Of a stretch of DNA of 49,565 nt, positions 26,001-34,287 are shown in pieces (position 1 is the first letter of the stretch; every line of letters begins with the position of its first letter). The notes under the pieces were generated by a model. The model saw only the letters and a program-made list of their open reading frames with translations. It did no database searches and had not been told where the DNA came from. Source of the DNA: Verrucomicrobiota bacterium (GTDB taxonomy: Bacteria; Verrucomicrobiota; Verrucomicrobiia; Opitutales; Intestinicryptomonadaceae); assembly GCA_003343565.1 (NCBI GenBank), contig QALA01000018.1, positions 1 to 49,565 of the forward strand, read 5' to 3'. Position numbers and translations under genes: made by a program.

Positions 26001-26580
26001 CGTGCTTGCCAGCGGCAAGAATGTGAATGTCCTTGTATTGGATACGGAGGTTTACTCCAATACGGGCGGGCAGATGAGCAAGTCTACGCCGGTAGGAGCC
26101 GTGGCAAAGTTCGCTTCCGAGGGCAAGTCCAACTTCAAGAAGGACCTCGGAATGCTTGCGATGAGCTACGGAAACGTTTATGTGGCCCAAGTGGCAATCG
26201 GCGCGAGGGACATGCAGACGGTGCAGGCCTTTACCGAGGCGGAGAGCTATGACGGAGCTTCGCTGATTATCGCCTATGCGCATTGCATATCCCACGGATA
26301 CAATCTCGTCAACGGGCCCGCGCAGCAGAAAGCGGCCGTCGAGTCCGGCTATTGGCCGCTGTACCGCTACGATCCGCGCAAAATTGCGAAGGGTGAAAAT
26401 CCGTTCAAGCTCGATTCGGCCGACCCGAAAATTCCGGTTTCGGAATATATGGCCGCCGAAAACCGCTTCAAGATGCTGAAGATGTCCAATCCCGACAGGG
26501 CCGCGATGCTCGAGGCCGAGGCGCAGGAGTTTGTAAACGCGCGTTGGGCCAAATACAAGTATCTGGCTTCAAGGGCGTAA
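23032..26580 (+). CDS. nifJ: Pyruvate:ferredoxin (flavodoxin) oxidoreductase, single-chain
   Basis: 1182 residues from the ATG at 23032, preceded by GGAAAAA. The frame can be extended four codons to a TTG, but the ATG is preferred. It oxidises pyruvate and CoA to acetyl-CoA, CO2 and reduced ferredoxin using TPP and three [4Fe-4S] clusters. The domain order is as expected: PYR-like domain I (IAIYPITPSSPMAE), domains II-III, a two-cluster ferredoxin domain (CIQCAKCATICPHA and CTGCGLCVSVCPGKS), then the TPP domain with SCAGCGETPY, GGDGWAYDIGYGGLDHV and DTEVYSNTGGQMSKSTP. It marks an anaerobic metabolism and would supply acetyl-CoA and reductant alongside the propionate pathway. A strong terminator follows, so it is probably monocistronic. 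Confidence 0.98.
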   Translation: MKNENSVITDGNEAVASVAFRASETIAIYPITPSSPMAEFCEEWAVKGKKNLWGITPSISQLQSEGGVAGSVHGALQTGTLMTTFTASQGLLLMIPNMYKIAGELTSFVMHVSARALAHHGLSIFGDQTDVMACRQTGFAMLCSNSVQEACDMALIAHAATLESRVPFLHFFDGFRTSHEVNTYEPVSDEVMRQMLPEAKILEMRDRALTPEKPFIRGTAQNPDVYFQSWERRNPYYAECAKVVERAMSKFAELTGREYKPYQYFGAPDADKIVVMMGSGVETVAETVKALNSKGCKYGVLAVRMFRPFSVEMFAKALPQSAKSITVLDRTKELGAMGEPLYQEVSASIMEARNAGLLPRSFDPVILGGRYGLGSKDFTPAMAKGVFDNMSADAPKNHFSVGIDDDVSGASISYDESFKLDDSGVFSAVFYGLGSDGTVGANKNTIKIIGHETPNYAQAYFVYDSKKSGGITVSHLRFGPNPIRAPYLVKNAQFVGCHQFSFMEKYRVLDCAAEGAVFLLNSIYGADAVWDHLNREVQQTIIDKKLKFYVIDAYHVAKSIGMGGRINTIMQTCYFAISGVLPKDEAIAKIKAAIEKTYGKKGRQIVEKNFAAVDASVANLHEVKVPAQVTAKEGYPKTVSDEAPDFVKKVSAVMMRDEGDALPVSAMPADGTWPSATTQWEKRNIAIEVPAWKPELCIQCAKCATICPHAAIRVKFYPTDLLKDAPATFKSVPYRSKSDPNCSYTVQVAVEDCTGCGLCVSVCPGKSRTEEGVKALGMVAQEPIREAERENFKFFMKLPNPDRLKLTQTVKDVQFRQPLFEFSGSCAGCGETPYIKMLTQLFGDRMLVANATGCSSIYGGNLPTTPYCVNPDGRGPAWANSLFEDNAEFGYGFRISLDMKEHMAKELVKKLAPKLGDDLVSAIVDADQSTEAGIAAQRERVAALRQKLAGDSSYEALSLSRLADDLVKRSVWIIGGDGWAYDIGYGGLDHVLASGKNVNVLVLDTEVYSNTGGQMSKSTPVGAVAKFASEGKSNFKKDLGMLAMSYGNVYVAQVAIGARDMQTVQAFTEAESYDGASLIIAYAHCISHGYNLVNGPAQQKAAVESGYWPLYRYDPRKIAKGENPFKLDSADPKIPVSEYMAAENRFKMLKMSNPDRAAMLEAEAQEFVNARWAKYKYLASRA

Positions 26581-26601
26581 TCGAAAAAGGCGTTTGCGAT
26601 A

Positions 26602-26630
26602 AAGCCGGAGGATTTCCTCCGGCTTTTTTT
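26602..26630 (+). terminator. Strong rho-independent terminator
   Basis: AAGCCGGAGG (26602-26611) pairs perfectly with CCTCCGGCTT (26616-26625) around the loop ATTT, followed by a T-run to 26630. It lies 21 bp after the PFOR stop. Confidence 0.97.
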
Positions 26631-26983
26631 GTCGGTTCGATTTTTCGGATTGCGCGGCCTTAAATTTTTTGAATTTTGCGGAAATATTTTTTTGAAAAAA
26701 TCGGGCGGTTTTTGAAAGGTCCGGACGGTTGCGCGTTTGTCTTTTCGGATTTTGCGGCAATCGAAGTTTTCATTTTGCCGCACTCTGCGCGCGCTTTGCG
26801 CCGGGGATTTTAGGGGAGCGGCGGATATTTCGCATTTGAAAAAACCGAAGCGGCGCGTTTGGGGACAGGGAAAATATAAGGGAAACGACTGCCGCGCGGC
26901 GGAAGCGCGGCATAAAATGGATACGCGTAAAAATGTGCGCGAGGCGCGATGTAAATAGATTTTTTCGCCGCCGCACCGCCAAA

Positions 26984-27056
26984 ATGTTCGCGCCATTCTC
27001 TTTCCCGCCTTTCGCCTTCAAAGAGTTTGACTGCTACACTTGCAAACTTTCGGTTA
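26984..27056 (-). repeat. 73-bp interspersed repeat, copy 1
   Basis: Shares 69 of 73 positions with 27206-27278. On the minus strand it lies inside an open frame and reads NRKFASVAVKLFEGERRERE followed by WREH. Similarity continues upstream of the core at the peptide level (S-T-R-Q against S-M-R-Q). Three of the four differences are silent in this frame (GCA/GCG, CTC/CTT, GAA/GAG) and one is Arg/His. Confidence 0.85.
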
Positions 27057-27205
27057 ACCCAAACGCCGCATTGTCGCGTTGAGAAATTCAATGTGTCTTA
27101 TCACTGTGTGCGTTTTCATTGCGTAAACGATTGGCGCATCGGAGGAGCAAATGTGCGCGGCCGGGAGTGCAAAGTGCCAAGCTGTAAGTTTGCCGTACTA
27201 CCACT

Positions 27206-27278
27206 ATGTTCGTGCCACTCTCTTTCCCGCCTTTCGCCTTCAAAAAGTTTGACCGCTACACTTGCAAACTTTCGGTTA
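27206..27278 (-). repeat. 73-bp interspersed repeat, copy 2
   Basis: Second copy, in the same orientation, 222 bp from the first. It lies in a 76-codon minus-strand frame (27116-27346) and encodes the same 20-residue core ending WHEH. No transposase or terminal inverted repeats are associated with either copy. Confidence 0.85.
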
Positions 27279-27523
27279 TTCAAAATGTCGTGTTGCCGCA
27301 TTGAAAAAAGTTGGGCTGTTAAATCTCCAAATCGCCGCTGTGGCAAGGCGTCCGATTTGTCGCTTTAAGGGGGGGCTAATCTCTCCGAACAGCCCGTGTT
27401 TTTAGATCGCGCGCCTGCGAGTTGCGCCGCCGCAGACGGCGCGCGTTGCGGGTTAATTTCGCGCGCATTCGCTTTTTTGTTGATGGAAGCTTGCGGTTGG
27501 GATATTGACAATTCATTTTATTT

Positions 27524-29278
27524 ATGAAGTCGGAAAATTGGAGTTCGCGCGTCGGCGTGATTCTGGCGGTCGCGGGCAGCGCGGTTGGATTGGGAAATTT
27601 TTTGAAGTTTCCGGGACAAGTTGCGCTATATGGCGGCGCGGCGTTTATGATTGCGTATGTCATATCGTTTTTCATAGTCGGCCTTCCCATATCGGTGCTC
27701 GAATGGACGATGGGCAGATACGGCGGGGCAAACGGATACAATTCGGCGCCGGGGATTCTCGGATACGTCTGTTCGAGCAAAAAAATGGCGTATTTCGGGG
27801 TGTTGGGGGTCACGCTCACGCTGATAATTTACTGCTACTATGTGTATATCGAGGCGTGGTGTCTGGGATATGCCGTAAATTTTCTCCTGGGAAATTTGAG
27901 TTTTGCGAACGTCGAGGAGTCCGGAAAGTTTTTTGCCGAATTTATAGGCGTTGCCGAAAACGGTTCGGCGATGAATTTCGGAATAAAGGGCGTGCTGATT
28001 TTCCTGTTTCTATCGTTTTTGCTCAACTTCTGGATGATATACAGGGGCGTTTCGCGCGGAATAGAGTTTTTCTGCAAATATGCGATGCCGGCTTTGGTGA
28101 TAATCGCCCTGATTATGGTGGGCCGGGTGCTCACGTTGGGAAACATGTCCGCGGAGTATCCCGAAAGGTCTGTGGAGCAGGGGCTGGGATTCATGTGGAA
28201 TCCCGAAAAAGTCGTGCTTGAGCGCGAACTTTCTCCGGGAAGCGGGGAGTGGGTGTTTGAGAAGAGGCTGGTCGGAAATGGGGAAATTGAACGCGCGGAA
28301 AAAGAGATTGCCCTGAGAGCTTCCCTTTGCGACGGAAGCGATCCTTTGCGCATAAAGCGTATCTCGATTTGGGCGCAGTTGGCGGATCCGTCGATATGGA
28401 TAGCGGCCGCGGGGCAGGTATTCTTCAGCCTTACGATAGGCTTCGGCCTGATAATGACCTACGCGAGCTACCTTCGCCGGCGCGACGACATAGTTTTGAG
28501 CTCTATGACCTCTTGCAGCGCGAACGAATTTTGCGAAGTCTGTCTTGGGGGAATGATAACGGTTCCGCCGGCCGTGGCGTTGTTCGGGGTGTCGGGCGTA
28601 GTGGGCGCGGGGTTGAGCCTGTTCGATTTGGGATTTAAGGTGTTGCCGATGTTCTTCGTATCGCTTCCGATGGGCTGGCTGTTCGGCTTTCTCTTTTTCT
28701 TTCTGCTGTATTTGGGAGCCGTCACGAGCTCTCTTTCAATGCTCCAGCCCAGCGTCGCCTTTTTGGAGGAGGCCACAAAAATGCGGCGCAGCCTGGCAAC
28801 AATAATACTCGGCGCGATAGCGGCCTTTCTGACGGGATTCGTCGTGTACTTTTCGGAGGATTTGAAGGTCATGGACACCTTTGACTTCTGGATGGGGCAG
28901 GTTGCCATATACGTGTTCGCGATGGTTTCCACCATAGTATTTGCCTGGAAATTCGGAATAGACAGGGGAATCAAAATGGCGAATGAAGGCTCCCTGATAA
29001 GGACTCCTCCCGGACTTGGATTCGTCATAAAATATTTGACGCCTACATTCCTGCTGGCGATATTCGTCCTGTGGCTGGCAAAGGACGTCTTTGGCCTCAT
29101 CGGGAACGGCAAGTTGAGCGCGTATATTTTGGATTTGATAGGCGGGCCGAACCACCCGGTAAACACGGTGTCGTGGATGTCGGTTGCCGCAATGGCCGGC
29201 ATATTCGCATTTTATTCGCTCCTGCTTTCGAGGGCGAAAAAGTACGACGTTTTTAAATCCTCAAGGAGGCGCAAATGA
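27524..29278 (+). CDS. Sodium-dependent transporter of the NSS (neurotransmitter:sodium symporter) family
   Basis: 584 residues with about 12 predicted membrane helices. The N-terminus WSSRVGVILAVAGSAVGLGNFLKFP is the NSS TM1 signature that binds Na+ and substrate. The TM6 region is DPSIWIAAAGQVFFSLTIGFG. Such proteins import amino acids with Na+, which the decarboxylase pump could supply. Between about residues 228 and 287 there is a hydrophilic, charged segment roughly 50 residues longer than in LeuT-like members, at the position of the extracellular loop before TM6. The ligand cannot be read from sequence. The last bases overlap the next small gene (ATGA), suggesting translational coupling. 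Confidence 0.95.
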   Translation: MKSENWSSRVGVILAVAGSAVGLGNFLKFPGQVALYGGAAFMIAYVISFFIVGLPISVLEWTMGRYGGANGYNSAPGILGYVCSSKKMAYFGVLGVTLTLIIYCYYVYIEAWCLGYAVNFLLGNLSFANVEESGKFFAEFIGVAENGSAMNFGIKGVLIFLFLSFLLNFWMIYRGVSRGIEFFCKYAMPALVIIALIMVGRVLTLGNMSAEYPERSVEQGLGFMWNPEKVVLERELSPGSGEWVFEKRLVGNGEIERAEKEIALRASLCDGSDPLRIKRISIWAQLADPSIWIAAAGQVFFSLTIGFGLIMTYASYLRRRDDIVLSSMTSCSANEFCEVCLGGMITVPPAVALFGVSGVVGAGLSLFDLGFKVLPMFFVSLPMGWLFGFLFFFLLYLGAVTSSLSMLQPSVAFLEEATKMRRSLATIILGAIAAFLTGFVVYFSEDLKVMDTFDFWMGQVAIYVFAMVSTIVFAWKFGIDRGIKMANEGSLIRTPPGLGFVIKYLTPTFLLAIFVLWLAKDVFGLIGNGKLSAYILDLIGGPNHPVNTVSWMSVAAMAGIFAFYSLLLSRAKKYDVFKSSRRRK

Positions 29279-29454
29279 CTTTGGGCGGCTGGATAACGTT
29301 TTTGACGTCGGTTATTTCCTTTTCGGCGTTTCTTGCGTGGTGCGTGTACAAGGTCATAACGGCCAAAAAGAATCCCGACGAAAAAATGGTGGGTTTTTCA
29401 GAAATAAATTCGGAGATGGATTCCAAAATCGACCGCGAGAATCTCCGGCGCTGA
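29275..29454 (+). CDS. MetS-like small membrane subunit of the NSS transporter
   Basis: A 59-residue open frame whose ATG overlaps the TGA of the NSS gene by 4 bp (ATGA). Residues about 5-28 (GWITFLTSVISFSAFLAWCVYKVI) form one transmembrane helix. A short charged cytoplasmic tail follows, ending DRENLRR. The position, size and topology match the small subunit of MetPS-type methionine/alanine transporters, in which a roughly 60-residue protein coded directly after the NSS protein is needed for transport. The assignment is by context and topology, not by a conserved motif. AGGAGG lies just upstream of the ATG inside the NSS gene, a strong ribosome binding site. Confidence 0.8.
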   Translation: MTLGGWITFLTSVISFSAFLAWCVYKVITAKKNPDEKMVGFSEINSEMDSKIDRENLRR

Positions 29455-30212
29455 CCGTTGCGTTGCATACCGCAGTGCGCGCGAGCGTTCGGCGGAAATT
29501 TTTTTCATCGCTTCTCGTTCTTTCAATCGCGCCTTTTGGCATTTTGGGTTTTGACCGAATCGGGAAGCGGAAATCTTTTTATTTTTTTCGTTGCCGATGC
29601 GTTCGGCTTGCGGATTTCGCCGGCTGAATCCGACGGCGACGCGCATTTGCGCGCGCGAATTTCATTTCGCATCGGAGCGCGGCTTGGAAAGGCTGTGCGA
29701 AGGGGCTGTTGCGCCGCGTTTGGAAACGTAAATTTTGCCGCGTTCGTAAAATTTGTTTCGTTTTTCGTGCCGCTTTTAGGCCGTGTTAAGGGCGATTTCT
29801 ATTCGATTTTTATCCGCCTGCCTAAGGGGACAGTTTTTGCTCGCAAATTTTTGTTTTTTTTGCGCCGGCAGGGGGGGGGAACGCGCAACGCAAAGTTTGC
29901 GCCGCGCGTTTTGTCATTTTTTTAAACGCGTGCGGCAAAAAATTGCGGGAAGTCAACGCCGCAAAAAAGTCAACGCCGCAAAAAAGTCAACGCCGCAAAA
30001 AAATACCGCGAGCGGTTGGAAAGGGAACATATCCGCCCGCAATGCGCGAACCGTTGCGGGCTTAAAACGGCGCGCCCAAAACTGCGCTCGCGCGCGGCGG
30101 AGGACACAACGGCTGCCGCCGCGGCCGCGGCGGTGTAGGAGGGGGAAGATGTCGACTCTTTCTTGCGCCGTTTGGCGCGCCGCCTTTTTGCCCGCGACAG
30201 CAAGCGGGACGC
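29455..30212. other. Non-coding gap with a short tandem repeat
   Basis: About 760 bp between convergent genes. It contains the 17-bp tandem repeat at 29951-30001. The reading frames seen are Arg/Phe/Ala-rich with no recognisable domain or ribosome binding site. No clear terminator was found for either flanking gene. Confidence 0.55.
29951..30001. repeat. Three perfect tandem copies of a 17-bp unit
   Basis: AGTCAACGCCGCAAAAA is repeated exactly three times (29951-29967, 29968-29984, 29985-30001). It is not in a recognisable gene. It may be a slippage-prone microsatellite-like tract. Confidence 0.95.
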
Positions 30213-32087
30213 TCAATCATAATATTGCACGTTGTATTCGGCGATATTTTTGTGCATAAAATTTTTCAGATTGTTTACGGACATGCTGTCTGCGGAATTT
30301 TTTATTTCCTCCACGGCGTTTTTCATTTCGTCGTAAGTGGCCATTTCGGATACGAAGCCGAAAATTCTCGGGTGGTCGGTCTTTATGAGCGATTCGTTTT
30401 TGTGCTGCAATTCCTCATACAACTTTTCGCCCGGCCGCAGGCCTATTATCTTTATTTTTATGTCGACGTCGGGTTCGTAGCCGCTCAGGCGTATCATTTG
30501 CCGGGCCAAATCCATTATTTTTACGGGTTCGCCCATATCCAGCACGAATATCTCGCCTCCGAAAGCCTGCGCCCCGCATTGCAATACGAGCCCCACGGCT
30601 TCCGGAATCGTCATGAAATAGCGCGTGACCTCCGGGTGGGTGACCGTCAGGGGGCCGCCTTCGGCCAGCTGTTTTTTGAATGTCGGAATTACGCTTCCCG
30701 ACGAGCCGAGCACGTTGCCGAAACGCACCGCCACAAACTGCGTCTTGTTGCCGTCGCGCCCCTGCATGGCTTGGACGACCTTTTCGGCCATGCGCTTCGA
30801 CGCCCCCATGACGTTCGTCGGGTTTATGGCCTTGTCGGTAGATATTAACAGAAATTTGTCGACATTGTGCCTGCTTGCCGTTTCGGCCAGCGTCCATGTT
30901 CCCAGCACGTTGTTTTTCAGGGCTTCGCTGGGCTGGTATTCCATCATGGGAACGTGCTTGTGTGCGGCGGCGTGGAAGATGAGGCTCGGATTGTATCGGG
31001 ATATTATGCGCTCCATTCGCCTCGCGTCGGCGACGTTTCCGACAAAAGCCTTTATGGGCGTTCCGTAACCCTCGCCCAAAATTTCCTGCTGCGCCCTGTA
31101 AAGCTGCACTTCGCAGTGGTCGAGCATTATGAGGGTGTCGACTTTGCGCGCGGCTATCTGCCTGCACAGCTCCGTGCCTATGCTTCCCCCCGCGCCGGTC
31201 ACCATGACCACGCGGCCTTGCAGCATGGCGTCGATTTTTTCGGAGTCGAGATTTATAGGGTCGCGGCCCAAGACGTCCTGAATGTCTATCTCGCGCATCT
31301 TCGAGATTTTGATTTTGCCCGACACCAAATCGTGGTACGACGGAACTATCGACACGTCCAAATTGGCCTTGTGGAGCGCGGCGGTTATTTCGCCGATTCG
31401 AGAGGGGGAAAAGCGGACGGAGGCGATAACCGCCTTGTCTATGGAGTACTTTTCCTTTATCTCGGAAAAGTCGTCCGGCGTTTTCAGAACTTCGAGGCCG
31501 AGTATCTGGCGGCCGTATTTGCCCTTGTCGTCGTCGAGAAAGAGCACGGGAACGTATCCCATGTTTCTGCGTCCAAGCAGTTCGGCGGCCAGCGAGGTTC
31601 CTATGTCGCCGGCGCCTATTATCAAGAGGCGCTTCGACCTGTGCGGAACGATGTCGGAGTCTTTTATTTCCGCCTCCCGATACATGCGCAGCACCATTCT
31701 AAATACGAACGTCGTCAGCATGAGCGATACGTACAATATCAGCAGCACGCCCCTCGGAACGCGGAAGGCTTGCGCGAAACATACCAGCAGAATCGTCGCG
31801 CACGAGAACGTGTAAGCCCAGAATATCTTGACCATGTCCGGAATGTGGAACGAGGTCAGATATGTGCGGAACTGCCCGAATGCGTATAGAAAAAATATGT
31901 TGACGGCCCACACTGTCAGCACTATCGCCCAAAACGGCTCTAAAGAGAGAACCTTTATGACGACGTTTGCGGAAAAATCGAAGCGCACCAAATACGCCCC
32001 TATCAGCGACGAAAGTATAATCAGCGTGTAGATGAGCGTCAGGGACGCTATCCTGATAAAGCTGTATTTCGATAGAATTTGTTTCAT
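30213..32087 (-). CDS. Membrane-bound nucleotide-sugar 4,6-dehydratase/epimerase (WbpM/PglF/CapD-like)
   Basis: 624 residues from the Met at 32087. The frame extends 32 codons upstream, but this start gives KQILSKYSFIRIASLTLIYT at the head of the first membrane helix. About four N-terminal transmembrane helices (residues 1-130) are followed by two Rossmann domains: a CoA-binding-like domain (LLIIGAGDIGTSLAAEL) and a long-chain SDR domain (VTGAGGSIGTELCRQI). The active site reads STDKAINPTNVMGASKRMAE, with Met where classical SDRs have Tyr, as in WbpM. The enzymes make UDP-4-keto-6-deoxy sugars for O-antigen, capsule or protein glycosylation. No other polysaccharide gene is adjacent. Confidence 0.93.
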   Translation of the reverse strand: MKQILSKYSFIRIASLTLIYTLIILSSLIGAYLVRFDFSANVVIKVLSLEPFWAIVLTVWAVNIFFLYAFGQFRTYLTSFHIPDMVKIFWAYTFSCATILLVCFAQAFRVPRGVLLILYVSLMLTTFVFRMVLRMYREAEIKDSDIVPHRSKRLLIIGAGDIGTSLAAELLGRRNMGYVPVLFLDDDKGKYGRQILGLEVLKTPDDFSEIKEKYSIDKAVIASVRFSPSRIGEITAALHKANLDVSIVPSYHDLVSGKIKISKMREIDIQDVLGRDPINLDSEKIDAMLQGRVVMVTGAGGSIGTELCRQIAARKVDTLIMLDHCEVQLYRAQQEILGEGYGTPIKAFVGNVADARRMERIISRYNPSLIFHAAAHKHVPMMEYQPSEALKNNVLGTWTLAETASRHNVDKFLLISTDKAINPTNVMGASKRMAEKVVQAMQGRDGNKTQFVAVRFGNVLGSSGSVIPTFKKQLAEGGPLTVTHPEVTRYFMTIPEAVGLVLQCGAQAFGGEIFVLDMGEPVKIMDLARQMIRLSGYEPDVDIKIKIIGLRPGEKLYEELQHKNESLIKTDHPRIFGFVSEMATYDEMKNAVEEIKNSADSMSVNNLKNFMHKNIAEYNVQYYD

Positions 32088-32333
32088 AGTGTCAATGTCC
32101 GCGGGAATTGCGGAGTGCGAAAGGCGTTTTGCCGTTTGGCCCGCAATTCTCGCGCGCCGCGGGGAGTTTTGGAAATCCCGCAAGGCGTCCGCCGAAGTTT
32201 TTGTTTGCGGTTCCTAGAAGTCGTGCGGCCATCGGGCGGACGCGCGCGCGGGCGCAAAAACTTTTCGGCGAACGAAAACGGCGCTTTGCCAATTTTAAAA
32301 TTCCGTTAAAAAATATGTGCGAGCTTCAGCTAT

Positions 32334-34265
32334 TCAAGCATTTTCGTTTCCGCTTTCGGCTTTTATGAGTTCGGATTGGGCGCGTTCCCATTCGGAGTAG
32401 AGCCCTTCCAATTCCTCCTTCAGGCGGTTGTAGGCTTCGGCGTCGGCGGCGCATTGGGGGCCTTTTTTGAAGAAGTCGGGCGAGGCCATTTGCAGTTCCA
32501 TCTTTTCCAAATCGGTTTCGGCCTGCGCGATTTTAGCCTCAAAGCTCGCGGTTTCGCGGCGCAGCCGGGAGATGTTCGCGCGAATTTGCGCCTGTTTTTT
32601 GCGCCTGTCCTTTTCGGAACCGGGACGCGCGGAGGAGCCGGGGCGCGCGGCAAGGCGCCCCTCAAGGCGGATTTTTTCCACGTAGTCGCTTAGGTTGCCC
32701 TTAATGATGCGCATTCCTCCGGGAGAAAGCTCGATAACCTCGTCGACCAGCGGGTCGAGAAAGGCCCTGTCGTGGCTGACGATCATGCATGTGCCGTCGT
32801 AGTTTTTCAACGCTTCCTGCAATACGGCCTTCGAGGCCATGTCGAGGTGGTTCGTCGGCTCGTCGAGAAGCAGGAAGTTAAACTCTTTCAAAAGAATTTT
32901 GACGAGCGCAAGCCTGTTCTTTTCGCCTCCGGAAAGCACGGAGACCTTTTTGAAAACGTCGTCTCCGCGAAACAGAAAGGAGCCTAACAGCGAGCGCGCA
33001 TAGGAGCGGCGTTGCGGGTCGGCGGCCTCTTCGGCTTCGGTGAGAGCGTCGTTTGACGGATTGAGCTGTCCGGACTGGTGCTGCGCGAAGAACGCCGGCT
33101 TCACGTTGAGGCCGAGTTCAACCGTCCCGGAATCCGGCGCAAGCTCGCCGGCTATGATTTTTGCGAGGGTGGACTTGCCCGCTCCGTTTACCCCCGCCAC
33201 ACCCACGCGCTGCCCGCGTTCGAGCCGCAAATTGACGCCCTTTAAAACCTTTATTCCGCCGAAGGACTTTTCTATGCCGGAGAGTTTAAGAACGGTTTGC
33301 CCGCTTCGCGGCGCGGGCGGAAAGGAGAATTTAATTTTTGCTTCCGTTTCTTCGGTTTTTATCCTGTCGATTTTGTCCAGCATTTTGATTCGGCTCTGGA
33401 CTTGTGCGGCTTTTGAGGCCTTGTATCGAAACCTCTCTATAAACCTCTCCGTCTTTTCGATTTGGCGCGACTGGTTGGCGGCGGCGCGCTCAATCTGGCG
33501 CCTGCGCGCTTCCGACTGGATTTCGAACGAGTCGTAATTTCCCGCGTATGAATCCAGCCTTCCGGAGCCCGCATGGATTATGCGCGTGCAGACCCCGTTT
33601 AAAAGCGACCTGTCGTGGCTTACCAACATTATCGCGCCGCGGTAGGAGAGCAGGTAGTCCTCAAGCCATGCGACGGACTCGATGTCGAGGTGGTTCGTGG
33701 GCTCGTCGAGCATGAGCAGGGAGGGTTCGGCCAGCAGGAGTTTCGCCATGGCTATACGCATCTGCCAGCCTCCGGAAAATTCGGAGCAGTCGCGCGCCAT
33801 GTCGGACTGCGAAAATCCGAGCCCGCCCAACACCGCCTGCGCGCGCGGGCGCATTTTGCTCTCTTCGGCGTCCTCCAGCCTTTGGCGCAAATCCGATGTG
33901 CGCCACACGGCCTGCGCGTATTCGTCCGACGACGGGTCGGCCGACGCCAAAATCCCGTCGGCTTCCGCGAGGAGCGCGCGTAGCCGCATTATATCCGCAA
34001 AAGACGATTCGGCCTCGTCGAGCAGCCGCCTTCCCGCCGTCACGATTCCCTCCTGCGGCAGGTAGCCCACCGTCGCGCCTTTCGGCTTGGAAATTTCGCC
34101 GCCGTCCGGAGCCTCAAGTCCGGCCAAGATTTTCATCAGCGTCGATTTGCCCGCGCCGTTTGAGCCCACCAAGCCTATTCTGTCGCCGCGGTTTATCACG
34201 GCGCATGCGGAGTCGAAAATCCGCCGCGCGCCGAATGAGAGCGATATGTTTTTAAGTTCTATCAT
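32334..34265 (-). CDS. ABC-F family ATPase (Uup/EttA-type ribosome-associated protein)
   Basis: 643 residues with two ABC ATPase domains on one chain and no membrane segment, the ABC-F layout. Domain 1 has GSNGAGKSTLMK, FSGGWQMR and LLMLDEPTNHLDIES. Domain 2 has GVNGAGKSTLAK, LSGGEKNR and LLLDEPTNHLDM. The linker (about 240-310) is charged and helical, and the C-terminus (about 555-643) is a predicted coiled coil, as in Uup/YdiF. ABC-F proteins act on ribosomes in translation or antibiotic protection, and the subtype cannot be set here. It starts 22 bp after the HAD phosphatase gene, so the two are probably co-transcribed. Confidence 0.95.
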   Translation of the reverse strand: MIELKNISLSFGARRIFDSACAVINRGDRIGLVGSNGAGKSTLMKILAGLEAPDGGEISKPKGATVGYLPQEGIVTAGRRLLDEAESSFADIMRLRALLAEADGILASADPSSDEYAQAVWRTSDLRQRLEDAEESKMRPRAQAVLGGLGFSQSDMARDCSEFSGGWQMRIAMAKLLLAEPSLLMLDEPTNHLDIESVAWLEDYLLSYRGAIMLVSHDRSLLNGVCTRIIHAGSGRLDSYAGNYDSFEIQSEARRRQIERAAANQSRQIEKTERFIERFRYKASKAAQVQSRIKMLDKIDRIKTEETEAKIKFSFPPAPRSGQTVLKLSGIEKSFGGIKVLKGVNLRLERGQRVGVAGVNGAGKSTLAKIIAGELAPDSGTVELGLNVKPAFFAQHQSGQLNPSNDALTEAEEAADPQRRSYARSLLGSFLFRGDDVFKKVSVLSGGEKNRLALVKILLKEFNFLLLDEPTNHLDMASKAVLQEALKNYDGTCMIVSHDRAFLDPLVDEVIELSPGGMRIIKGNLSDYVEKIRLEGRLAARPGSSARPGSEKDRRKKQAQIRANISRLRRETASFEAKIAQAETDLEKMELQMASPDFFKKGPQCAADAEAYNRLKEELEGLYSEWERAQSELIKAESGNENA

Positions 34266-34287
34266 CGGCCGGTCGCCATGCGGCGCG

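Larger units (their letters stand above)
26631..27523. other. Long intergenic region with a repeat pair
   Basis: About 890 bp between the PFOR terminator and the NSS transporter. Apart from the 73-bp repeat pair described separately, I recognise no gene. Minus-strand frames run through both repeat copies (26810-27091 and 27116-27346). A TTGACA at 27506-27511 is too close to the NSS start (13 bp) to be its -35 box. Confidence 0.5.

Noticed and set aside
27506..27511. TTGACA as the -35 box of the NSS gene
   Set aside because: Only 13 bp before the start codon, so the matching -10 would fall inside the coding sequence.
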